Below are positions 15,666 through 24,456 of a stretch of DNA of 64,000 nucleotides, piece after piece (the stretch's first letter is position 1; each line of letters opens with the position of its first letter). This stretch comes from UBA7803 sp040219135. GTDB taxonomy: Bacteria > Pseudomonadota > Gammaproteobacteria > Pseudomonadales > Azotimanducaceae. The position numbers and the translations under genes were made by a program. The notes below the pieces were generated by a model. It had not been told where the DNA came from. It did not search any database and was given only the letters and a program-made list of their open reading frames with translations. The stretch covers positions 310,001 through 374,000 of the forward strand of contig JAVJTA010000003.1 of NCBI GenBank assembly GCA_040219135.1. Direction: 5' to 3'.

Positions 15666-18600
15666 ATGAAGTATCTGAACATCAATAGGCTGATCCGGGA
15701 CGGGCTGCTCGCCCTGGCACTGGCGTCCATCAGCCAGGCTGGCTGGGCGCTGACGGCGGGCCCGGACGAGAACCGAGCGCTCACCGAGGACTTCGCGTCG
15801 CAGAACGTGAGTCTGCCTCCGAACTTCTCCGGGGAGGTGCCTCCGGTCACCTATGCCCAGGCCGGTACCTCCGGCGATTCCGTGGGCACGGTGGTCAGCT
15901 TCAATCCGTTCACCGGTGACGTGGTCATCGATCCGATCCCTGACGCCAGCGGCATCCAGACATTCAGATTCACGGCCTCGGACGCTGCGCCAAGCAGCGC
16001 CGGCTGGGATCTCACCCTGACGGTGACGGCGGTCAATGACCCGCCAACGTTTGTTGCCGGCGGGGACGAAACGGTAGACGAGGACGATGGCGCGCAGACG
16101 GTACCCGCCTGGGCCACGGTGAGCCCTGGTCCCGCCGACGAATCGGGGCAGAGCCTCAGCTTCAACATCGTCAGCAACAGCAATCCTGCGCTGTTTTCGG
16201 TGCAGCCGGACGTGGACGACAGCGGCGAGCTGACCTACACGCCGGCGCCCGACGCCTTCGGCACGGCGACCATCACAGCAAACATGAACGACGACGGCGG
16301 TGGTACCGACACTTCCGCCAGCGACACCTTCACCATCACCGTGAATCCGGCCAACGACCCGCCGAGCTTCACCGCGGGCTCCGATCAGACCGTGGACGAG
16401 GACAGCAGCGGAACGCTTGTCGCGGCGTGGGCCTCGGGCAGCGCGGGTCCGGCTAACGAATCCGCGCAGGCGCTCACCTACAACGTGACCGGCAACACCG
16501 ATCCGGGTCTGTTCAGCGTGCAGCCGGCGGTGGATGGCGCCACGGGCGATCTTACTTTCACGGTGGCGCCCGATCGCTCCGGTTCCGCGGACATTACGCT
16601 CAACGTCTCCGACGACGGCGGCGGCAGCGATACCTCCGGCGACCAGACCTTCACCATCGACGTCACCGACATCAACGACGCCCCGTCGTTCGCCGTTGGC
16701 GCGGACGTTGCCGTCGACGAAGATTCCGGTCCACAGACCATCGTCACGTGGGCCACGGCCATCAGTCCGGGACCAGCCGACGAGAGCGGTCAGTCCGTGA
16801 CGTTCACGGTCGGCAACGACAATGCCCCGTTGTTCGCCGCCGCGCCGACCGTCGACCCGGCCGGAACCCTCACGTTCACGCCGGCGCCCGACATGTTCGG
16901 GACCGCGACCGTGACCATCAGCGTTTCCGACGACGGTGGCACTGCCGGTGGCGGTATCGATACCTCGGCAGACCAGGTGTTCAACATCACCGTGGGCGAT
17001 GTGAACGACGAGCCTTCGTTCAATGCCGGTTCCGATGAGACGGTAATCGAGGATGCCGGCGCACAGACCGTGCCCGGCTGGGCGACGGCGCTGGACACCG
17101 GTTCGACGGAAGAGGCGACGCAGACACTGACGTTCAATATCGTCAGCGTCAGTGACCCCGCGCTGTTCGACGTGCTCCCGGCCGTGGACGGCACCAGCGG
17201 TGACCTGACTTACACGCCGGCCGCAGATGCGAACGGTACGGCGACGATTACTCTGAACGTGCAGGACGATGGCGGAACCGCTAACGGTGGCGACGACACC
17301 TCGGCCGATCAGAGCTTCGACATCACGGTGACCGCGGTCAACGATGTGCCGTCCTTCACTTCCGGCGGCGACGTCGGCGCGGACGAAGATGCCGGTGTGG
17401 TGACGATACCCGGCTGGGCGTCCGCCATCAGCGCAGGCCCCGCAGACGAGAGCGCACAGATTCTCAGCTTCAACGTGGTCGGCAACTCCGACCCGAGCCT
17501 GTTCGACGTGCAGCCACTGGTCAACGAGACCAACGGCGACCTCACGTTCACGCCGGCCGCGGATCGATTCGGCACGGCGACGATCACGCTGAACGTGTCC
17601 GACAGCGGCGGCACCGCAGACGGCGGCGTCGACACATCGGCCGACCAGGCATTCAACATTTCGATCGGCGAAGTGAACGACGAACCTTCGTTCGCGGCGG
17701 GCGGTGACGAGACGATTCTCGAGGACGCCGGCTCACAGACGGTGCCCGGGTGGGCGACGGCGCTGGACACCGGCTCGGCGGAGGAGGCGGCACAGACGCT
17801 GACCTTCAACATCGTCAGCGTCAGCAATCCGGCACTGTTCGCCACGCTGCCCGTGGTGGATGGGGTCAGCGGCGACCTCAGCTACACCCCGGCCGATGAC
17901 GCCAACGGCAGCGCAACCATTACCCTGAACGTGCAGGACGACGGTGGCACGGCCAGCGGGGGCGACGACACGTCGCCGGATCAGACGTTCGACATCAACG
18001 TCACCGCGGTCAACGATACGCCGACCTTCACGCCGGGCCCGACGGTCAACGTCGCCGAGGATGCGGGTCCGGTAACCGTCAGCGCGTGGGCGACCGGTAT
18101 GTCGCCCGGCCCGGCGGACGAGTCGACTCAGATCCTCGTCTTCAACGTGGTGGGTAATACGAACCCGGCGTTGTTCAGCACCCCGCCGGCCATCGATCCG
18201 GCTTCGGGCGATCTGACCTTTCAGACGGCCGTGGACGCGAACGGCAGCGCCGACATTGCGATCAACCTTTCCGACGATGGCGGTCTGGCCAACGGTGGCG
18301 ACAACACGTCGGACGACGTGACGTTCACCATCAACGTCTCCGGGGTCAACGACTTCCCGGCGGCGGCAGACGATTCGGCTGTCATGGACGAGGACGCCGG
18401 ACCGATCCTCATCGACGTGCTGGCCAACGACTACCTGGCGGAGCCGCCGACGGCCATTACCGCAGCCGGAGTCGGTGGTGCCAGCGAAAGCGATCCGGTG
18501 ATCGTGCTGGACGAAAACGACGATCCCATCGGCGGCCCGAACGGCACGGTGAGCATCGTCGGCAGTCAGATTCAGTACGAGCCGAAAGCCGACTACTACG

Positions 18601-21600
18601 GTGTGGACTTCTTCAGCTACACCATGACCGACTCGAACGGCGACACCAGCTCGGCGACGGTGACGGTGACGGTCAATCCGATCAACGACCCGCCCACGGC
18701 GCCGGCGCAGCGCAACTTCTCCATGCTCGAGAACGACATTCTCGAGGTGGACGTCAACGACGGCCTGCTGTTTGGCTCCTACGACGTGGAAGGTGCGCGG
18801 CTCGACGCGTTCGGCAACCCCATGGGGGCGACGCTGACCATCCTGCCCCAGACGCTTCCGGTTGTGGGGGTGGTTTCCATCGACAATGGGGATGGCTCTT
18901 TCACCTACACGCCGCCGATCAACTTCGTTGGTGAGGTGACCTTCACCTATCGGGTCAACGACGGCAGCGATCAGAGCTCTGACTACGAGGCCCGGATCGT
19001 GGTCTACGAGGCCCCGGATCCGCCGGCGCCGCCGCCGGCCGGCGAGGTGTCGGTGACGTTCAACCTGTCGAACGTGCCGCTGGAGCAGTCCACCAGCGTG
19101 TCGCCCAACGTCCTGGTGATGATGGACGACTCCGGCTCCATGGACTGGAACGTGAGCGTTCGCGGCGCCGACGACAACGGCGGCTTCGTGGTCGATAACG
19201 ATCCGATCGCGACGTCAAACGAGCGCAGTACCACCTACTACTATCTGTGGGATCTCGACACCAATATCTTTGGCGACACTTCCACCAACGGGCGCATTAC
19301 GCCCGCGGACTACAACCCCACGGTGGCGGGTCTGACCGGCCTGCAGAACGACAACAACACCGACAACAACCAGTACGGCGTGTGGCGCGTGCGCAACGCT
19401 CAGTACAACCGCCTCTACTACAACCCCGAGGTCCACTACACGCCGTGGATCGGTCTGGACAACCAGAACAACGATTTCGCCGACGCCAACCCCGTGGCGG
19501 TACGGCTCGATCCGCGGGATCCGTTCGATACATTCAACATCATGAACAACCACACCTATCGGTCGGACAACATTCCGCGCTGGCAGACCAATGGTAACCG
19601 GGAAGATCAGAACCACACGATCTACATCCCGCACTACTACAGCACCACGGCAACGGCACCGCTGGCCTGGAATGACCCGCACACCCTGGTCGAGATCCGG
19701 CCCGGCAACGCGCCGTTCGACGGCGGCCCGGGTCGTGAAGACTGCGCTGCCGACGACGGCGACCCGCTGGACTGCACTTATGCCCAGGAAATCCAGAACT
19801 TCGCCAACTTCTTCCAGTACTACCGGACCCGGGAGTACGCGGCGAAGAACGGCCTCGGCAAGGTGATCTCCCAGGTGCAGGACGTCCGGGTCGGCTACGA
19901 GACCATCAACGACAATCGCACCGAAGAGATGGCGGAGATGAACGATCTCTACAGCGAGGGCAACAAGCTGGCCCTCATGGACGAGATCTACCGCACCAAC
20001 TCTGGTGGCGGCACGCCGCTGCGGCGAGCGCTCGATCGGGCCGGCGACCTGTTCGCCGGAAGCGGCGACTACGACCCGCTGCTCCCGGATCCGGAGGGCT
20101 TCTGCCAGCAGAACTTCACTCTGCTGTTCTCGGACGGCTACTGGAACGGGGGCGATCCGGCGCAGGACAACGAAGACGGCGACAATTCCAGCGACTTCGA
20201 CGGCGGCCGCTACGCGGACGGCATTCAGGAGACTCTGGCCGACGTCGCCATGTACTTCTATGAGCGCGACATCCGCCCGGGTATGGACGACCTGGTGCCC
20301 GTCGCGCAGCGCGACCGTGTGGCCGTGCCGGCCGGGACCTTCCCGGCCACCGGCAACGCGCGTATGCACCAGCACATGAAGACCTTCACTGTGGCTTTCG
20401 GTGTGGTCGGCGACGTGGACCCTCTGACCATACCGGTGGATCCCACCGTGCCGTTCGCCTGGCCGGATCCGGAAGGCACGCCCCAGGGCAAGATCGACGA
20501 CATGCTCCACGCGGCGGTCAACGGCCGGGGTCAGTTCCTGAGCGCGGTGAACCCGCAGGAACTGCAGACGGCCCTGGAGTCGGCGTTCCTGGAGTTCACC
20601 CAGGCGGCGTCGTCCACCTCGGCGGCGGCGTTCAACTCCACCTCGCTGCAGGAAGGCACGCTGCTCTATCGCGGCTTCTACGACCTGCGCGACTTCACCG
20701 GCGAGCTGTCGGCGACGCTGCTCAACCCGGACGGCACCCTGGCGGCGACGCCGGAGTGGGTTGCCTCCGAGCAGCTCAATCCCGCCAACAAGCTGCCGAA
20801 CAATCGCGTGCTGGTGACCTTCGACCCGGCGAACCGGGAAGGTATTCCGTTCCGCCACGGCGACCTGACCCCCGATCAGCAGCTGATGATGAACGCCGAT
20901 GAAGTCGACTACATCCGCGGTGTGCGCTCGGCGGAACAGCCCGGCGGCCCGTTGCGTCGGCGCAACACCACGGGCGGCCTGCTCGGCGACATCGTCAATT
21001 CGAGCCCGGTGTTCGTCGGCAGTCCGCGCGGTCTGAACCGCGACCAGGCGCCGTACCCTGAAGGCGATCTCTACTCCGACTTCCAGGATGACAAAGAGGG
21101 TCGTCTGCCGGTGGTCTATGTCGGCGCCAACGACGGCATTCTGCACGGCTTCGATGCCGCCACCGGAGAGGAGCTGTTCGGCTTCGTACCGAACAAGGTG
21201 ATCGATGCCTCGCAGAACTACCACAGCGATCTCGAGGACTTCACCTCGCCGTTCTACCAGCACCAGTACTTCGTGGATCTGTCTCCGCGAGTCAGCGACG
21301 CCTACGTGCGACCAGGTCCGGGTGTCGGGTCGCGGAGCTGGAACTCGGTGCTGCTCGGTGGACTTGGCGCCGGCGGCAAGGGCTTCTTCGCCTTGAACGT
21401 GACGGATCCGGGCAGCGACTTCAGCTCCGAAAACAACGCCGAAGACGTGGTGATGTGGGAGTTCACCGACGAAGACGACTCTTCGCCGAGTGCCGCCACC
21501 GATCCGTTCGGTGCCCCGGTGAAGGATCTCGGGTACTCGCTCAGCCTGCCGAGCCTGGCGATGAGCAACGTGCCGGACGGCGACGGCAACGAGTGGGTGG

Positions 21601-22793
21601 CGATCTTCGGCAACGGGCCGAACTCCACCGCCGGCGTGGCGAAACTGTATGTGCTGTTCCCGGACCGCGGTATGGACGGCTGGGGCGCCGGTGACTACGT
21701 CAAGCTCGATACCGGCCGGGGCGTGCCCATCGCGCCTGAGCAGCTGGCCGGATATCCCAACGGCCTCGGTTCCCCGGCGCTGGTGGACATCGATCTGAAC
21801 GGCACCGTCGACTGGGTGTATGCCGGCGACCGGCTGGGTAACCTCTACCGGTTCGATCTCTGCGACCAGGATCCGGTAACGCTCGTCTGCTCCACCAGTA
21901 CCGGTGACTGGTCGGTCACGCGGATCTTCACGGCGACCTACGACGAAGGCGGCTTCGAGCGGCTGCAGCCGATCCTGACCCAGCCGCTGGTGATCAAGCA
22001 TCCGGACGAGGATGGCTTCCTGGTCATCTTCGGAACGGGCAGCTACATCGCCCGCGAGGACGCTGACAACGAGGAAATCCAGTCCATCTACGCGATCTGG
22101 GATCGCGGCGAGGACAGCCCGGCGACGGCCCTCGACGACAGCAAGGAGTTGCGCCTGGTGGAGCAGGTGCTGACCAACGAAGTCGACGATTCGGTGGCCC
22201 CGCCCGTGACCCGGCGCGTACTGACCCGTAACGTGGTGGAGTACGAGCCGGACGACGGCGTTACCGAGGGCACCTACGGCTGGTACATCGACCTCGACAT
22301 GGAGCGGGCTACGGACACCGTCTCCGGCGCGGCGAATGGCGATACGTCCGGCCGTGCGCCGCCGTCGGCCCAGTTCCCCGGCGAGAAGGCCATCCGCCGC
22401 CTGCTGCTGCGCAACGGCGCGATCATCACCACCACGGTGCTGCCGAGCCTGGACGAGTTTTCCTGCTACGGTACCCGTCCCGGCGCCATCCTGCTGTTCG
22501 ATGCGGTGACCGGTGGTGATCTCGATCGCCCGGTGATCGACTTCAACAACGACGGCGAGATCGACGCAGGTGATCTGCTGACGGTGGACGGTGAGGCCTA
22601 TGCAGCCGGTCTGCTGTTCAACCAGTCCGACCTCGACGGCGCGCTGGTGGACCTGACCACCCTGGGCGGTCAGGGCGACTCCGACTGGCTGTTCGCCTGC
22701 GGTGGTAACGACTGCGTACCGTTCGAGATCGAGCCTCTGGATGACACCCGCACGGGCCGTCTGTCCTGGCGCGAACTCGACGACATCAACTAG
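15666..22793 (+). CDS. pilY1: Giant PilY1-type pilus adhesin/sensor with N-terminal cadherin-like repeats
   Basis: A 2375-residue exported protein. ATG at 15666 follows GGAGG at 8 nt and gives a good signal peptide (MKYLNINRLIRDGLLALALA). Three parts are visible: residues ~30-1120 are about ten repeats of ~110 residues, each closing with a V-ND-P motif, resembling cadherin/VCBS (tandem-95) domains; a von Willebrand A region from ~1145 has the MIDAS motif D1154-x-S1156-x-S1158 and a long Asn/Tyr-rich insertion; the PilY1 beta-propeller spans ~1760-2370, with a calcium loop D2041-x-D2043-x-N2045-xxx-D2049. Typical PilY1 is ~1000-1200 residues, so the repeat array doubles its size. It should sit at the pilus tip and act in pilus biogenesis, adhesion and surface sensing. 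Confidence 0.93.
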   Translation: MKYLNINRLIRDGLLALALASISQAGWALTAGPDENRALTEDFASQNVSLPPNFSGEVPPVTYAQAGTSGDSVGTVVSFNPFTGDVVIDPIPDASGIQTFRFTASDAAPSSAGWDLTLTVTAVNDPPTFVAGGDETVDEDDGAQTVPAWATVSPGPADESGQSLSFNIVSNSNPALFSVQPDVDDSGELTYTPAPDAFGTATITANMNDDGGGTDTSASDTFTITVNPANDPPSFTAGSDQTVDEDSSGTLVAAWASGSAGPANESAQALTYNVTGNTDPGLFSVQPAVDGATGDLTFTVAPDRSGSADITLNVSDDGGGSDTSGDQTFTIDVTDINDAPSFAVGADVAVDEDSGPQTIVTWATAISPGPADESGQSVTFTVGNDNAPLFAAAPTVDPAGTLTFTPAPDMFGTATVTISVSDDGGTAGGGIDTSADQVFNITVGDVNDEPSFNAGSDETVIEDAGAQTVPGWATALDTGSTEEATQTLTFNIVSVSDPALFDVLPAVDGTSGDLTYTPAADANGTATITLNVQDDGGTANGGDDTSADQSFDITVTAVNDVPSFTSGGDVGADEDAGVVTIPGWASAISAGPADESAQILSFNVVGNSDPSLFDVQPLVNETNGDLTFTPAADRFGTATITLNVSDSGGTADGGVDTSADQAFNISIGEVNDEPSFAAGGDETILEDAGSQTVPGWATALDTGSAEEAAQTLTFNIVSVSNPALFATLPVVDGVSGDLSYTPADDANGSATITLNVQDDGGTASGGDDTSPDQTFDINVTAVNDTPTFTPGPTVNVAEDAGPVTVSAWATGMSPGPADESTQILVFNVVGNTNPALFSTPPAIDPASGDLTFQTAVDANGSADIAINLSDDGGLANGGDNTSDDVTFTINVSGVNDFPAAADDSAVMDEDAGPILIDVLANDYLAEPPTAITAAGVGGASESDPVIVLDENDDPIGGPNGTVSIVGSQIQYEPKADYYGVDFFSYTMTDSNGDTSSATVTVTVNPINDPPTAPAQRNFSMLENDILEVDVNDGLLFGSYDVEGARLDAFGNPMGATLTILPQTLPVVGVVSIDNGDGSFTYTPPINFVGEVTFTYRVNDGSDQSSDYEARIVVYEAPDPPAPPPAGEVSVTFNLSNVPLEQSTSVSPNVLVMMDDSGSMDWNVSVRGADDNGGFVVDNDPIATSNERSTTYYYLWDLDTNIFGDTSTNGRITPADYNPTVAGLTGLQNDNNTDNNQYGVWRVRNAQYNRLYYNPEVHYTPWIGLDNQNNDFADANPVAVRLDPRDPFDTFNIMNNHTYRSDNIPRWQTNGNREDQNHTIYIPHYYSTTATAPLAWNDPHTLVEIRPGNAPFDGGPGREDCAADDGDPLDCTYAQEIQNFANFFQYYRTREYAAKNGLGKVISQVQDVRVGYETINDNRTEEMAEMNDLYSEGNKLALMDEIYRTNSGGGTPLRRALDRAGDLFAGSGDYDPLLPDPEGFCQQNFTLLFSDGYWNGGDPAQDNEDGDNSSDFDGGRYADGIQETLADVAMYFYERDIRPGMDDLVPVAQRDRVAVPAGTFPATGNARMHQHMKTFTVAFGVVGDVDPLTIPVDPTVPFAWPDPEGTPQGKIDDMLHAAVNGRGQFLSAVNPQELQTALESAFLEFTQAASSTSAAAFNSTSLQEGTLLYRGFYDLRDFTGELSATLLNPDGTLAATPEWVASEQLNPANKLPNNRVLVTFDPANREGIPFRHGDLTPDQQLMMNADEVDYIRGVRSAEQPGGPLRRRNTTGGLLGDIVNSSPVFVGSPRGLNRDQAPYPEGDLYSDFQDDKEGRLPVVYVGANDGILHGFDAATGEELFGFVPNKVIDASQNYHSDLEDFTSPFYQHQYFVDLSPRVSDAYVRPGPGVGSRSWNSVLLGGLGAGGKGFFALNVTDPGSDFSSENNAEDVVMWEFTDEDDSSPSAATDPFGAPVKDLGYSLSLPSLAMSNVPDGDGNEWVAIFGNGPNSTAGVAKLYVLFPDRGMDGWGAGDYVKLDTGRGVPIAPEQLAGYPNGLGSPALVDIDLNGTVDWVYAGDRLGNLYRFDLCDQDPVTLVCSTSTGDWSVTRIFTATYDEGGFERLQPILTQPLVIKHPDEDGFLVIFGTGSYIAREDADNEEIQSIYAIWDRGEDSPATALDDSKELRLVEQVLTNEVDDSVAPPVTRRVLTRNVVEYEPDDGVTEGTYGWYIDLDMERATDTVSGAANGDTSGRAPPSAQFPGEKAIRRLLLRNGAIITTTVLPSLDEFSCYGTRPGAILLFDAVTGGDLDRPVIDFNNDGEIDAGDLLTVDGEAYAAGLLFNQSDLDGALVDLTTLGGQGDSDWLFACGGNDCVPFEIEPLDDTRTGRLSWRELDDIN
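16034..18690 (+). repeat. Tandem ~335-bp repeats encoding the cadherin-like array of PilY1
   Basis: The closing motif (VNDxPxF or a variant) recurs at about 16034, 16353, 16673, 17003, 17339, 17674, 18009, 18346 and 18681, giving unit lengths of 319-337 bp (~106-112 residues). Each unit has an acidic entry (DEDAG, DEDSG, EDAG), an internal ADES or EEA block followed by the strand TFNIV or SFNVV, and a Gly/Asp-rich turn (SDDGG, QDDGG). The last two units, from 18346 and 18681, are more divergent and contain DVLANDY and FTYTP, closer to VCBS/tandem-95 domains. Confidence 0.9.
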
Positions 22794-22805
22794 AGGAGAA
22801 GTGCC

Positions 22806-23132
22806 GTGACCAAGTCAGCACTGATCGGACTGTTCGCGATGCTGCTCCTGCCGTTCTCGGCAGGCGCGCAGGCGGCGCAGGCAAGCGGCCTGACCGAGGA
22901 TACGGGCGTCATCCAGGAACTCGATCTGGCCGCCCGGACCCTCGTCATCGACGGCATGCGTTACGACATCGCCGTGGACATGAGCGTGGAGATCGGCGGC
23001 AGCTACGGCGCTTTCACCATGCTGCAACCGGGCATGCGCGTCTACTTCGAGTACCGTCGTGAATCGCCCACGGTCCGGCGGATATCCCTGCTCCGGGAGC
23101 TCCCGGGGGACGTCGACCTCGAGGAGGTGTGA
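22806..23132 (+). CDS. pilY2: PilY2-like small exported protein
   Basis: A 108-residue protein starting at GTG 22806, 12 nt after pilY1, with GAGGAG as ribosome binding site. A signal peptide (hydrophobic residues ~5-24, cut near AQAAQA) is followed by a compact beta-rich domain with GVIQELDLAARTLVIDGMRY. Size, position directly after pilY1 and the single small domain match PilY2 of Pseudomonas, whose exact role in pilus biogenesis is unclear. The assignment is by context and general similarity. Confidence 0.75.
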   Translation: MTKSALIGLFAMLLLPFSAGAQAAQASGLTEDTGVIQELDLAARTLVIDGMRYDIAVDMSVEIGGSYGAFTMLQPGMRVYFEYRRESPTVRRISLLRELPGDVDLEEV

Positions 23133-23241
23133 CGCCGGCTCCGCTGTAAGGCGATGGAACCGATATCGTGCGTCGGGTCACGTCAGCATCGGGCGCCGAC
23201 CTCTATCATTGCGAATAGACTGCAAGGGACGCGGAGAAGGA

Positions 23242-24456
23242 ATGCTGCGCCAAGTTGATGTAGACCGCCTGTCGCTCGGGATGTACGTAGCGGAACTCGA
23301 CCGGCCCTGGCTCGAGACCCCCTTCACTGTCCAGGGCTTCTACCTGAGAACCCTGGAGGACATCCGCCAGGTAGCGGATCTGTGCTCGGTGGTGATGGTG
23401 GATCCGCGCCGCTACGATCCGCAGATCGCCGAGGCCGCCGGCGTGGCCGCCTGCGACGCGCCGGCGGAGGTGACGTTCGAGCCCGGTCAACCCGTGGTGC
23501 CGAGCGATCGCTACCGGGACATCAAGAAACTCGAGGAGGAACTGCCGGCGGCAAAGCAGGCGCTGAGCGCCGGCGTGGGCGCGTTCGAGGATTTCTGGAG
23601 CGAGCTGACGTCGCGCCGTCAGGTCCCTGTGGAATCGCTGAAGGCGGCCGTGGACCCGCTGGTGAGCAGCATTCTGCGCAACAAGGATGCGCTGGTGACG
23701 CTGATGCGGGTCCAGCACTTCGACCGCAACACCCACGAGCACTGCATGGCGCTGGCGGTGTGGGGGAGCCTGCTCGGGCGTCAGCTCGGCCTGTCGCCGG
23801 ACCAGATCAGGAATCTCGCCCTCGGCTGCTCGCTCGTGGACATCGGCAAGATCGAAGTCCCCAAGGAGATGCTCTACAAGGCGGGCAAGCTGACCCCCGA
23901 GGAGTATCAGACGGTCAAATCCCACGTGGTCCACTCGCTGCAGATGGTGGATGAGATGGGCGCCCCGGAAGAGGTCGTCAACACCGTACGCTGGCACCAC
24001 GAACGCCTGAACGGCAGCGGCTATCCAGACGGCCTGAAAGGCGACGAAATCCCGATGTTCGCGCGCATTGCCGGTATCGTCGACTCCTACGATGCCATGA
24101 TCAGCCCGCGCGTCTATGCCGAAACCGCATCCTCGTATCAGGCGATGGTGGAGCTGCAGAAGAGCTGTCCGGAGCTGTTCCAGACGGAGCTGGTGGAGCT
24201 GTTCGCGCAGTCCATCGGCCTGTTTCCGAACGGCGCCCTGGTCGAGCTGTCCACGGGCGAGGTGGGGGTCGTCTGCGGGCAGAACCCGGGCCGGCGGCTG
24301 CGGCCGAAGGTCATGCTGATTCTCGACGGTGACAAGGAGCCGCGCGATGATCTGCTGATCGTCGATCTCAAGGTCGCTGCCGAGCAGGAAGTCCGGATAT
24401 CCCGCGAGCTCGCGCGCAACGAATACGGTATCGACGCAGCCGAGTACTTTCTGTGA
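23242..24456 (+). CDS. HD-GYP domain protein with DUF3391 N-terminus, degenerate HD motif
   Basis: A 404-residue cytoplasmic protein. The first ~140 residues (VDVDRLSLGMYVAELDRPWL, VMVDPRR) match the DUF3391 domain that often precedes HD-GYP cyclic-di-GMP phosphodiesterases. The HD-GYP part (~150-350) has HHERLNGSGYPDGL (H252, H253, GYP 260-262) and ARIAGIVDSYDAM, but the HD dyad itself reads V199-D200 in LVDIGKIEVP, so one metal-binding His is replaced by Val. The first ligand region THEHCMALAVWG is also unusual. Activity may be reduced or lost, leaving a binding or signalling role. ATG at 23242 is preceded by GGAGAAGG; the stop overlaps the next gene (GTGA). Confidence 0.88.
   Translation: MLRQVDVDRLSLGMYVAELDRPWLETPFTVQGFYLRTLEDIRQVADLCSVVMVDPRRYDPQIAEAAGVAACDAPAEVTFEPGQPVVPSDRYRDIKKLEEELPAAKQALSAGVGAFEDFWSELTSRRQVPVESLKAAVDPLVSSILRNKDALVTLMRVQHFDRNTHEHCMALAVWGSLLGRQLGLSPDQIRNLALGCSLVDIGKIEVPKEMLYKAGKLTPEEYQTVKSHVVHSLQMVDEMGAPEEVVNTVRWHHERLNGSGYPDGLKGDEIPMFARIAGIVDSYDAMISPRVYAETASSYQAMVELQKSCPELFQTELVELFAQSIGLFPNGALVELSTGEVGVVCGQNPGRRLRPKVMLILDGDKEPRDDLLIVDLKVAAEQEVRISRELARNEYGIDAAEYFL

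Noticed and set aside
16034..18690. CRISPR-like regular repeats
   Set aside because: The ~335-bp periodicity stays in one reading frame, is imperfect and encodes protein domains; no short identical repeats with unique spacers are present.
19215..22001. A 928-codon open frame on the minus strand opposite pilY1
   Set aside because: It is antisense to the well-supported VWA/propeller part of PilY1, is rich in Arg, His and Val as expected from reversed GC-rich codons, and shows no domain or ribosome binding site.
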